Assembly (NCBI RefSeq): GCF_022965805.1
Contig: NC_133101.1
Span: 43,933,642-43,997,641, forward strand
Source of the DNA: Primulina eburnea
Lineage: Eukaryota; Streptophyta; Magnoliopsida; Lamiales; Gesneriaceae
DNA: 64,000 bases
Reading direction: 5' to 3'
Positions 47,017-57,891 of the stretch are shown here, piece after piece. Numbering within the stretch: the stretch's first letter is position 1; the number at the start of each line of letters is the position of its first letter. The notes below the pieces were generated by a model. The model ran no database searches. It was given only the letters and a program-made list of their open reading frames with translations, and was not told the DNA's origin. The translations under genes and the position numbers were made by a program.

Positions 47017-47765
47017 ATGCACGAATTCTCTCAGAATGAAAAGTGAGAAATTCAGAGAAAGGGCCGAGGAAGGGATTGCAAAATCCTTACGCCTTTATAT
47101 TTCGATCTGTCCGTCCAAACTTGAATCCGAGTACGGCACCGTGTTCCTAGCAACGCAGGCTACTACGGGACGTAAGTTTTATTACGTTTGGACATGTTTT
47201 GGAAATATAATGTTGTTAGAATTGAATACACGTCATATATGTTGTTCTTGACATGTCAGACATCGTAGAATCGAAGTCAGATTAAGAAACGGACAGAATA
47301 TGGAATTGTTATGAATTTCAGAATGAAATTGACTAGAATTGATACCAGATTGGTACAGTGGTTGATTGTAAATGATTGGAATTGATATAGATGGAGATAG
47401 TATTATCAGTATCGTAAGATGGTACGGTTGTACCGTCAGAATGTGATAAAATAGAGATGTTGTGAATTGATTAGAATATTGATACAGAATATTGATATTG
47501 TCATTGCCAGATTGAACAGTGACAGACGTTGAATCAAGACTTCGATTGTATCAGAGCGACAACAAGAAAGGTATAAATTAATGTTGAGTTGGGATTGCAC
47601 AACTCGAGTGAGGTTTGACTCGAGTTTCCCTAAATCGCATACTTTCATTTATTGCATTGATATTTGCAATTGATGAGACTTATGATTATAGTCTATTGAT
47701 TTATAGCTACTGTGTGATAAGATTGATATTTGTAGCTTATTGATTTATAGCTACTGCATGTAATG

Positions 47766-48082
47766 ACTGCTGATTCGCTAGTCATTGACTGATTTGCTTA
47801 GATACTGACTGTATGTATTGATTACTGAGTCGTTGAGTCATAGGCTGATTCGCCTAGTCACCGGCTGATTCGTCGGGTTATTGTCTGATTCGTCCATTAT
47901 AGGCTGATTCGCCCAGTCACCGGCTGATTCGTCTGGTGATTGACTGATTCGTCTAAACTTAAGCTGATTCGCTTAATTGCAGGCTGAGTTGTCTGATTAT
48001 TGGCTGATTCGCCTAATTACTGGCTGATTCGTCAGGTTATTGATCGAGTCGTCCATTCTGCGGCTGATTCGCCCAGATACTG
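47766..48082 (+). repeat. Tandem array of about 20-bp units with core CTGATTCGYC
   Basis: Some fifteen degenerate units, each a GGCTGATTCG(C/T)C core followed by 8-10 variable bases such as TAGTCACC or GGTTATT. Not present in the G4 or G6 LTRs. Confidence 0.85.
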
Positions 48083-48434
48083 GAGATATTAATTATATCG
48101 ATGCCGATTAGGGATTGATTCATTCCTACCGACTGAGATTCGATATAATTACCTATATCCAGACATCGGGATCCCTAGGATAGAGATGAGTCGAGTCTGA
48201 GACGACGCGTCAGTGGAGTCGAGTCTGAGACGATGCGTCGATTGAGTTGAGTCTGATATGACATGTTGATTTACATTATTTATGCCATTCATGATTATTG
48301 AATGTTTGATATGGATTTATGTTTCTGATTATGTTTCTGATTTGAGACATATTATGAATACTTCTTATATGCTTTCGTATATGCTTTTATATGACTGCAT
48401 GTTACATTGTTTATACTGGGATATTTATATCTCA

Positions 48435-48483
48435 CCGGAGTTATCCGGCTGTTGTCTTGTTTTGTATGTGTGCATGACAACAG
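48435..48483 (+). other. Conserved double hairpin in the solo LTR
   Basis: CCGGA-GTTA-TCCGG (48435-48448), then CTGTTGTC (48449-48456) pairing with GACAACAG (48476-48483). Confidence 0.75.
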
Positions 48484-48770
48484 GTGGGGCTGTATCAGGG
48501 TCAAGAAGAGGATGAGAGAAGATTAGATAGCGTGGAGATCCGGGCTTCGAAGCAACATAGGATTCAGCACTGATATGTAGTTGAACCTAGTTGAATTCTT
48601 GTAGATAACGCAAGATTTGTATGTTCATGTTTAATATGTAATTTGAGTAAATTACATTACGTTTCCGCTTTGTATTTGAAAAAAAAAAAATTTAGACCCT
48701 GTTTTATAATTGATTAATTAGTCCCAAACATGATTAAGAACTTGATTAGCGTCCGGGTCCCCACATATGG

Positions 48771-49117
48771 AATCATGTAAGCGATGCTGCTAAGCGTTTA
48801 ACATGATTGGTTGGGTACTATCAGACTTGAGTTCTGACGTTCTTATTATCAAGTAATTGAAAAGTAAGAATGGAGCAACTGGGTATGCTCATATAAGGAC
48901 ATGTTTAGTCCCGAATCACATTGAGATATGAACCCATGGCTAGTTGTATCAATGAAACATTGAGGATCACAAAAGTGCTAAATATTTAGATCCTGTTGAG
49001 AAGGAAAATAGTTCAATGTGTTGAACGACTTATAAAGGAGTTTATAAGCGCAAAGAAAAATAGAAGTATGAATTCTATAAGTGAATTATAGGGAATTTAA
49101 CTTTAATTTATGGAAGT
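48771..49117 (+). mobile_element. Element H, segment 2
   Basis: Non-coding continuation of H between the two solo LTRs. Nothing beyond AT-rich sequence is recognisable. Confidence 0.5.
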
Positions 49118-52078
49118 TGAAACGTCTTCCCTTTTATTGCTTAAAAGTACTAGAATTTTTTTTTAAAACACTCAATTTTCGGCCATGTACATTTACCACA
49201 TGAAAATATTTTTATAAAATATTTTACCCCTTTAAAATAAAACACCAACCAACTAGCATTTTAAAAATCAAGTGCAATAGTCATAAAAATGAAATCGTCA
49301 ACTGTTTTATCAAACCTAAAAAGCAATAAGTTTGAAAAGTATAGCTCATACTAAACCTCTCAAAAATCTCTCAAAAAGTATAAATAAATAGTCTTAAAAT
49401 CATCATGAATCATAAATCGTAAATGCGAAAAAAGTAGAAGCGCTGGTCCACGGGTTGTGTGTGCCTTCAGTCTAGTCAAATCATCCGTCAAGACCTCCCT
49501 CAACCTCACCTGCATCCATCACACCTAGTGAGTCTAAAGACTCAACGCACCATAATCTTTATAACGAGTAACATGTATAAAACTACATGCAACAGTGAAA
49601 ATACTTTTACGTAAAAATAACATTTTCATGACATGCATAAATAAACCTTAACTTTTTCTTTTTTCCTCAACATGACATAACATAAGACCTTTTATCATGA
49701 TCATAAACATTTTCCTTTTCCTTTTCCTTTGTTGAATTCAGATCGTTAATTGTGACTTTCCTCAACATGATATGAACCTCAATAGTCGATGGATCCATCT
49801 ACATGAAACGGCAGTACTGGGCGGCGGAGGACACCAGCAACACTCTCACAGGTCAACTTGGTCCTGGCCTATCCTCTTTCGATAGAAATACGATCGTCGG
49901 GGTTCTCTCTGTGGCCTTTTCCCCTAAATGGGTTCTCTCTGGGCCTTTTCCCCTCACGATATTCCCATTCTTACCGTTACCACAAACTGTTACCACATAC
50001 CCTTACCTCGTACCGTTATCTCAATAGTCACAATTACTAAACTTCCTTCAACGTTTAACATTCTCATTACTTTATAAAATCATGCATAACATAACTTTTT
50101 TTTTTGAAACCAAGCTTGCAACATGTCTTTTAAATGTCTTCCTTAAATCATAAAAATCCCTTAGACATTTAATTATCATATTTTAATCATGAACATTTCA
50201 TAAACATTTAAAAATAATCATAATATAATAAAAACAGCATTTAAGGCACTGCCATGACATTTATTAATTTTTTGTGTAAAAAGACCGTTTTACCCCTGGA
50301 CTTAACATTTTACGATTTGATTTTTTCTTGATTTCTTGACTCTAACATGTCCCAAATAATTATTTAAGCTTACATGAATTTTTCATAATTTTATTTAGCT
50401 TAAATATTAGACTTTTTCATTTATATTTAATTAATTGTTTTGACGGTGTTTTAATCTTGAAAATCTCAAACATTAATATAAAATTCCTAAATTCCAAATT
50501 TAGTCTTTCTATATTATTTTATCCCTTATGAACCACGACTCGACCCTCGTCAGTCGTTTTCCAATTTTTTTCTTAGTTCAAAACCCTAATTGACACCTAA
50601 ACTTCGACCCCGACTCAACTTTCGATTTTCACGAGTCACCCCCGAGCCATGTTGATCCAAAACTTTACCAACATCCTAGAGTGCCCTACTGGACCCTAAG
50701 TTCACCAAGAAATAATCCAAACCATAAAAATGTGGCCCCTCTAATGACCCCCATGCTGGCCGAGAGTTTGATGAAGCTTGGACTCTAAGTTTGTGGACCT
50801 GTGGACCTAGCCGGCTTTCCAAACCCTGAACCACCCTCTAGGACTCTAAGGACTCGCCCTAGCCCAGCCCTTGAGCCCAGGACAGAGACCTTCCCTTCCA
50901 GCAAGCTGCGCACCCCTGCACGCAATCAACCGCTGCTTCGTGGGTGCTAGGACTCCTTCCCGAGCCCCTAACTCGAGTCATAGCTTGGCTAGGATTCTCA
51001 CCCTGACCCATGACAGCCCCTGGCCGAGCCTTGACCCAAGCCGAGACCAAGCCCATCCTTTTTTCATGGAACCCGATCACCCTTAACCCCATGACAGCAA
51101 CTCACGGTTTCAGTTTGTTTTGTTTGTTTCTGTGGTGAGTTTGGTGGATTTTTTGTGGCTCTAAATCACATAAAATCTGGGTTTAAACATAAATTGACAT
51201 CATGGCAGCCCCTTAACATGCAAAGAACAAGTTATTTGAATCAAAAGTCATCTGTCCTCATGTATTCATGCAATATACCGAAAATTCTGAAAGTAATATT
51301 ATGTTCTTCATGCATACAATAATTCAAACAATAATATGATATGATGGATGAGAAAAGGAGATGTATGGCATGCCTTTGCGTTATATACGCACGAAAAAAA
51401 CCGTTGACGACGAAGAACAGGACGAAACCTTTGGCTTGATTTCCTTAGCACCCTTCGAATTTTTCTCTTGAAATTATGAGTGTGTGCCGTGGGGTTTGTG
51501 TCTTTTGTGGGAGAGAATTTTCTGAATTTCAAAGTGTGTGGCCGAGAGTTTTGTTTGCAAAGTAAAGGGTTTTTAGCACTTTAATACCAATTAACTACTA
51601 ACTTGGCTTTAGGCCTATTAAGCCTCTAAATTAAGCTCATTAGTCTTAATTAGGATTTAATAAAATATTAACAAGGTTTTTGTTTAATTAAATTTGTGAA
51701 TTTTTTAGCCGGGTTGCCAACACGTTCGAATTTTTGTTGAAAAACCAACACCGATAAAAATTATGTCCCGGCGTATAAAATCATTTCAAAATCCCTTATT
51801 TTCAAAAATAATAAAAAGCATCCCCCTTATTTTAAATAATTAAAAACAATTGTTTACTAAAAACATTTTCCATTTTTCAGATATCGGTCTTCGTTCCTCG
51901 ATCGAACTCGAATAACCTTTTAAAAATTCATTTTAATGCAACCATAAAGAAAATATATTTTGAACATATAAATATGCATAATTAATTAATGCAACTAAAA
52001 CATTTAAATAAACTACAAGATAATTAATAATTTCATGCATGTGGTTTGCGTGGACCGTTAAATTTTCGGGACGTTACA
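49118..52078 (-). repeat. Solo LTR of the G7 family
   Basis: 2961 bp, TGAAACGTC to GGGACGTTACA (plus-strand view), collinear with the G7 LTR at 54700-57855. Flanks GAAGT (49113-49117) and GAAAT (52079-52083) look like a 5-bp target duplication with one later change. No internal region, hence a solo LTR in H. Confidence 0.85.
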
Positions 52079-52083
52079 GAAAT

Positions 52084-52544
52084 GTTTCTAAATAAAAAGT
52101 TGCCTCAAATAAATAACGAATTAGAAAATTGTGATTTTCATAAACATTGTTATGGACTAAATTAAATTAATTCAATTGTGAACTAATTAAACACTAGTGG
52201 ACCTAGTAGAGTCCAAATAATTAAATTAATTCAAGTGTTGAATTAATTAAATTATATTGGGTCTTGAAGAGCCCAATTGGAAATAATTATTCAACTAGTA
52301 GGCTTGAATAAATTCAAGTAAAGATTTAATTGATCTCAAATGTGTTTGAGATATTTAAATAAAAGTTCATGGGCTTTGTAAATATTACAAGCCCAAATAA
52401 TATGTATGGAGAGATGAAGAGATGTCAGACGACTTTTTCAATAAACAAGCCATATGCACACACGCAATTTAAATTTTTCAAGCACCAATAAAATTGCTCC
52501 TCCTCTTTCTGGCTAGCATAATGGCCGAAATTTCTCTACACATT
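52084..52544 (+). mobile_element. Element H, segment 3
   Basis: Non-coding. Contains AATTAAATTAATTCAA runs and ACAAGCCCAAATAATATG, GAGATGAAGAGATGTCAG blocks that recur inverted at 54590-54690. Interrupted at 52545 by a plus-sense LTR. Confidence 0.5.
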
Positions 52545-54104
52545 TGTAAGGTCCAAAATTAAAACAACGTAATTCAACTGCATGCAAATCTAGGAAATAT
52601 AAAAAATGGATAATTAATTTATTTTAATTTCTTAATTGATTATGTGACATGCATGATTATATGTTAAATATAATTTTATTGTCATTATGCATAAAACTGT
52701 ATTTTTAGAGATTTTTTTAGTTGCGATCGAAGAACAGGGACCGATGGATTAAAAATAGGAAATGTTTTTAGCAAATAATTGTTTTTTATTATTAAAATTA
52801 TGGGCGTTGCTTTTTCATATTTTTGAAAATAAGGGGTTTTGAGGTGATTTTATAAGTCGGGACGTAAATTTTATCGGTGTCGGTTTTTCAACAAAAATAC
52901 AAACTTATTGGCAACCCGGCTAATAAATTCAAAAACTTAATTAAACAAAATTAATTTTAATGTTTTAAATAAGCACAAATGGGCCTAATTTACCTACTTT
53001 GTGGGCTTAAGCCTTATTAGTGACTAATTAACTATTTAGTGTGAATAATCTACCCTAAACCCTTCATAAATTACACGCCACTTTCAGATTCTTTTCTCCC
53101 AAAACTTTCCAACAAATACACGACACACACACAATTTTGAAGGAAAAAGCATCAAGGTTGCTAGAGCTTTCAAGCCGTCGTTCCTCGTCGTCGTTCTTCG
53201 TCATCAACGTAAAAATCGTACGTTTACAACACAAAGGCACACCATGCATCTCCTTTTCTCGTCTATCATATCGTATTATCGTTTAAAATTATGTGTGTAT
53301 GAAAAGCATGTCGTTCATATGAAATTTTCGTAATAATGCATATACATGTAATAATTTTATGATTTTAAATTCCAAATTCATGTTTTTATGTGTTTAAGAG
53401 GGCTGCCATGATTAGGACACAATCAAGCAAGATTTTTACATGATTTAAGGTCCTAGACACACACCTTTCATGGTGCCAAAAAAATAAAAACCGAAGGAAG
53501 CTTACTGGTACAGAAATTTCTGTCAAGGGATCATAGGGGCTCGGTTTTGAGGTGTAGGTTGGCATGGCTTTGTATGGCTGGGACCAGGTCTTGCCAAGGT
53601 CATGTACGAGTCGGGAAGAGAGTCCTAGCTATGCTAGAACTCGAGCCAAGGGCTAGGGAAGGAGTCATAGCTCAATAGGACTCCCACCCGAGAATGGTTG
53701 CGCTGTGCGTTCTTAGTGCAGCAGCACGCAGGGGCTAAGGGGCTCGGCCTGGGGTCTCGGAATTGGTTAGAGGTAGTCCTTAGGGTCCTAGGTGAGTGCA
53801 TAATTGGCTGGTTCAAGGGCTGGGTCGACCGCTAGAGTCCTAGGCACCAAAAACATAGAGTCAATGCACTAAGGAGGGTCTCGGCCTTGCTGGTTTATAG
53901 AGTTGGGGCTTCGGTTTCGGGCTAGGGTAAAATTCATGGGGTCATGACGGTCCAGTAGGGTCCATCGAGCATCTAGGAAGGGGCTGGATCGGTGTGGTCC
54001 GAGTATGGATTAAGGGAAAAACAAGTTGGTTCGAGGGTGGCTTGAACCGTAGGTCTAGGGTTTTTAATTGGGAAATAAATCGAAACATGGATCACGGGGG
54101 TCGA
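52545..54104 (+). repeat. G7-family LTR fragment, plus sense
   Basis: Starts TGTAAGGTCCAAAATTAAAAC like the G7 LTR read from 57855, and follows it through CGAAGAACAGGGACCG (52727), GGCTGCCATGATTAGG (53402) and GTCCAGTAGGGTCC (53950). The 3' half is missing; it stops where an H-like sequence begins near 54105. Left target bases may be ACATT (52540-52544). Confidence 0.8.
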
Positions 54105-54699
54105 TGAAAGAGTATCGATTTTAGGTGTTCTAAAGTGCAACGGAATTTTCAAATTTGTTTTTCAAGAGCAAAAATCTAACACCTCAATCCTATAATGTGT
54201 AGCAAATCCAAAACACGAAATGTCATACATAGGTTGTTTAGAAGTTATACCTATCAATCTCTTGAGATTGATGTTGGCTCCAACTAAGGTGTAAACACCA
54301 TAGCTCTTGATGGTAGACAATCTACAAGCTTCACCTTTCTTTTGGACTCCTTTCTTCAAATTAGGTCCACCACTAACAAGGTAGATCCACTCTAATTTTG
54401 TATTAGAAAAATTAGAACATTTTTCTTTGAGAAGTGTGTGCTTTCATCAACAATTGAAGAAGAAAAAATGGATAGAAAAATCATCAAAATTTTTGCCATA
54501 GCATGTGTGGAGTGAAGGGGAGACTTTTCTTGGTGTGTGAAAGAGTTTGTGTTGTCCCAAAAGCATGTCATGCCTTGGACATGGAAAAAGTTGTCTCCCA
54601 ACTCTTCACCTCCCCATGCACATTCTATTTGGGCTTGTGACAATTACAATGCCCTTGGACTTTTAATTTAAATGTCCCAAACAAATTTGAGACCATATA
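54105..54699 (-). repeat. H-like LTR fragment, minus sense
   Basis: Read on the minus strand it gives GTCACAAGCCCAAATAGAATG, GGTGAAGAGTTGGGAGAC and, near its end, ATTCCGTTGCACTTTAGAAC, the first parts resembling H segment 3. No coding frame. Right side cut by G7. Confidence 0.5.
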
Positions 54700-57600
54700 T
54701 GAAACGTCCTGATCTTCTTATTGCTTTTAAAAGTACTAGAATTTTTTTTTTTTTAAAATCTCTCACATTTTCGGTCATTGCATGCACATGCACATAAAAT
54801 AATCTTGCACCATTTTAAAGTAAATCATCCAACTAGTATTTGAAAATTGAAAGGTAATAGTCAAACCAGAAATCGTAAAAACGTTTTACCAAACCTAAAA
54901 AGCAATAAATGTTGAAAAGTGTAGCCCATACTAAACTCTCCAAAAACCTCTCAAAAGCATAAATAAATAGTCTTAAAATCTTTAAAAGAAATCATAAAGC
55001 GTAATGCGGAAAATAATGCACTGGTCCTCGGGTTGTGTGCGCCATCAGTCCAGTAGTATCACTCATCAAGGCCTCCCTCAGAACCACCTGCATCCATCAC
55101 ACCTAGTGAGTCTAAAGACTCAATACACCATAATCTTGATAACAAGTAATACGTAATACAGTCAACATATAACGGTGAAAAATACTTGTACTTAAAATAT
55201 CTTTATCATGAAGATGCATAAACTTAAACATAATCATTTTCATAAATACTTTCATGATGCATAAAACTTTATCATAAACCATTTCATGACATGCACATAA
55301 AAGTCTTGATCGTTTTCCTTATCATGACATAAAACATTTTAACTTGATCATAATCATTTTCCATTTTCCTTTTCCTTTTCCTTTTCCTTTGTTGAATTCA
55401 GATCGTTAATTGTGACATTCCTGATCATGCTCATGAGGGTCGATGGATCCATCTACATAAAACCACAGTACTGGGCGGCGGGGGACACCGACAACACTCT
55501 CACCGGTCAAACGGACCCTGGCATATCATGATTCGAATAGAAATACGATCGTCGGGGCTCCCTCTGGGGCCTTTTCCCATAAATGGGCTCCTTCTGGGGC
55601 CTTCTCCCCTCACGATATTTCCATTCTTCCGTTACCACAAAACCGTTACCACATATCCGTTACCACATATTCGCAATGATGGAAACACGATAGTCGGGCT
55701 CCCACTGGGACCATAACCCTCACGACGTCGCCACCATTAACGAATTAGTCACAATAACTTCACATCCTTCAACATTTTTCATTTCATTCGCATCACTTAG
55801 AAAAATCATGAATATCATTGCATTTTTCATTTTTGAAACCAAGCATGCAACATGTATTTTAAATGTCTTCTCTCATTCACAAATAACAAATAGACATTTA
55901 AAATATTTAATCGTGAACATTTCATAAACATTTTAAACATATTCATAATTTCATAAAATAGCATTTCGGGCACTGCCATGACCATTACTAATTTCCCGGT
56001 GTAAAATGACCGTTTTACCCCTGGCTACGACATTTTACGTTTTCGACTTTTTTTCTTGATTTTATGACTCTTATACGTCCCAAATAATTATTTAAGCTTA
56101 CGCGAATTTTTCCGTAATTTTATTTGGCTTAAAACTTAGACTTTTTAAATTATCTTTTCTTAATTATTTGAACGGTGTTTTAATCCCGAAAAATACCAAA
56201 CTTTAATATAAAATTCCTTAATTCTAAATTTAGTCTTTTTATATTATTTTAGCCCTTATGGACCACGACTCGACCCCCGTGAGTCGTTTTCCAAAAATTC
56301 TTTATTTACAACTCGTTTTGACACCTAAACTTCGACCCCGAGCCATCACCTAATTTTCACGAGTTCGTCCCGAGCCATATCGAGCCAAAAGGTGCCCAAC
56401 ATGACAAAGTACAATACTGGACTCTAATTTAGCCAAAAAAAGCATAAAAAACTCAAAAACGAGACCACCAAAACTGAACCCTATCCGGCCGAGAGTTGCA
56501 TCATGAACGTAGACTTTGTGTGTGATCGTGTGACACCTATCAACGCTATACTAACCGAGCCCAACCCATGGACACTTGCTTAGGACCCTAATGAACCTTC
56601 CTAGCCCAGCCCGTGCCCCATGCTTCGAGCCACAAGCGCCTGATAGCGACGCGACCCTGCACAAAATCTGTGCGCTAATCTCGGGTGGGAGTCCTTGCAT
56701 GCAAGGACTCTTCCCTGCCCTTCGCTTATGAGTCCTAGCTTGGCTAGGACTCTTCTCAGACCAAGAACAGCCCGTGGACGAGCCCTGGACCAAGCCACGA
56801 CCCCGCCCCTTTTCTCCCAAGCCAACCCGATCGTCCCCAACAATTTTGACAGCAAGTTACGTTCTTTTCTATTTCTTGTTCCTTCTTTCTTTCTTTCTTG
56901 GTTTGATCGATCTAGGTGTGGTGTGTGGGACTCTAGAACACAAGCGTAAACTTACCCTAACCATGGCAGCCCCTAAACATAGACAACACATGATTTGGTT
57001 CATAAAGAAAACACATGATCAAAGCATATACATGAAAAAAAACGAAATTCTGAAAGAAACCCCAAGATTTTCATGTACACATAATTTAATGCAATAATAA
57101 GATGTAGTGGATGAGTAAAAGGAGATTAAGATGTGCCTTTGCGTTTTATACGCTCGAAAATCCGTTGACGGTGAAGAACGGAGGAGACGACAAGGCTTAG
57201 AACTCCACGAGAAACTCTTCCCTTCAAATCGTGAGGCTGCTGCCGAGTGTGTGTGTGTTGTGTGGTGTTTGAGAGAGTTTTCAAAATCTTAAAAGTGGGT
57301 GGCCGATTATGTTTCTAGAATTGTGTAGGTTTTTTGTAAATTTTATACTTTAAATACTAATTACCCCTTAATCTAGACATTAAGCCTATTAAGACAAAAA
57401 TTAAAGCCCAATTAATTAAATTAGGATTTAATTAAAAAGATAGTAAAGTTTTCTTTTGAATAAAAATGTGAATTTAATAGCCGGGATGCTCGAAAGCTCG
57501 AATTTTATTTGAAAAGCCAATACCGATAAAAATTACGTTCCGGCGTATAAAATCACCTCACAACCCTATATTTTCGAAAATACTAAAAAGCATCGACCAT

Positions 57601-57855
57601 ATTTTAAATAATTAAAAAAAATTATTTTAGAAAAATATTTTACATTTTCTTCCGCCCTCGGTCCCCGTTCCTCGATCGTCGCTTGAATAATCCTTAAAAT
57701 ACAGTTTTATGGATGATGACAATTAAATCTCATTTCGCAAATAAACATGTATGTCACATAATTAATTAGTAATTAAAATAAATTAGTTACTCATTTTCCA
57801 TAATTTCTTAGATTCGCATGCAGTTGGATTACGTCGTCTAATTTTGGACCTTACA
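54700..57855 (-). repeat. 3' LTR of G7
   Basis: 3156 bp. Element-sense start TGTAAGGTCC at 57855, end GACGTTTCA at 54700. Left flank 54695-54699 is ATATA. It contains two perfect palindromes (56689-56710 and 56730-56752), a GAGTCTAAAGACTC inverted repeat near 55110 and a repeated block GGCTCCCTCTGGGGCC/GGGCTCCTTCTGGGGCC near 55556-55600. Reading frames at 56551-57097 are not genes. Confidence 0.92.
56689..56752. repeat. Two perfect palindromes in G7 LTR
   Basis: 56689-56710: 11-base arms GAGTCCTTGCA with no spacer, self-complementary over 22 bases. 56730-56752: arms GAGTCCTAGC and GCTAGGACTC around TTG. Degenerate counterparts occur in the related LTRs near 50950-51000 and 53610-53700. Confidence 0.9.
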
Positions 57856-57870
57856 ATTCCTCCCCCCTTA
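57856..57870 (-). other. Polypurine tract of G7
   Basis: Minus-strand TAAGGGGGGAGGAAT before TGTAAGGTCC, with CGAGGACGGAAT upstream. Confidence 0.88.
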
Positions 57871-57891
57871 AATAAAATTCCGTCCTCGAAA

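Larger units (their letters stand above)
46538..48765 (+). repeat. Solo LTR of the G4/G6 group
   Basis: 2228 bp, TGTAATGCCCAAG to GGGTCCCCACA, flanked by perfect TATGG direct repeats (46533-46537 and 48766-48770), so an element inserted in H and its LTRs recombined. U3 has four GC hairpins, then a long TA run; the transcribed part contains a tandem CTGATTCG array and the double hairpin. Confidence 0.95.

Noticed and set aside
54162..54643. Minus-strand frames at 54162-54359 and 54392-54643
   Set aside because: AT-rich, interrupted and part of an H-like LTR fragment; no recognisable domain.
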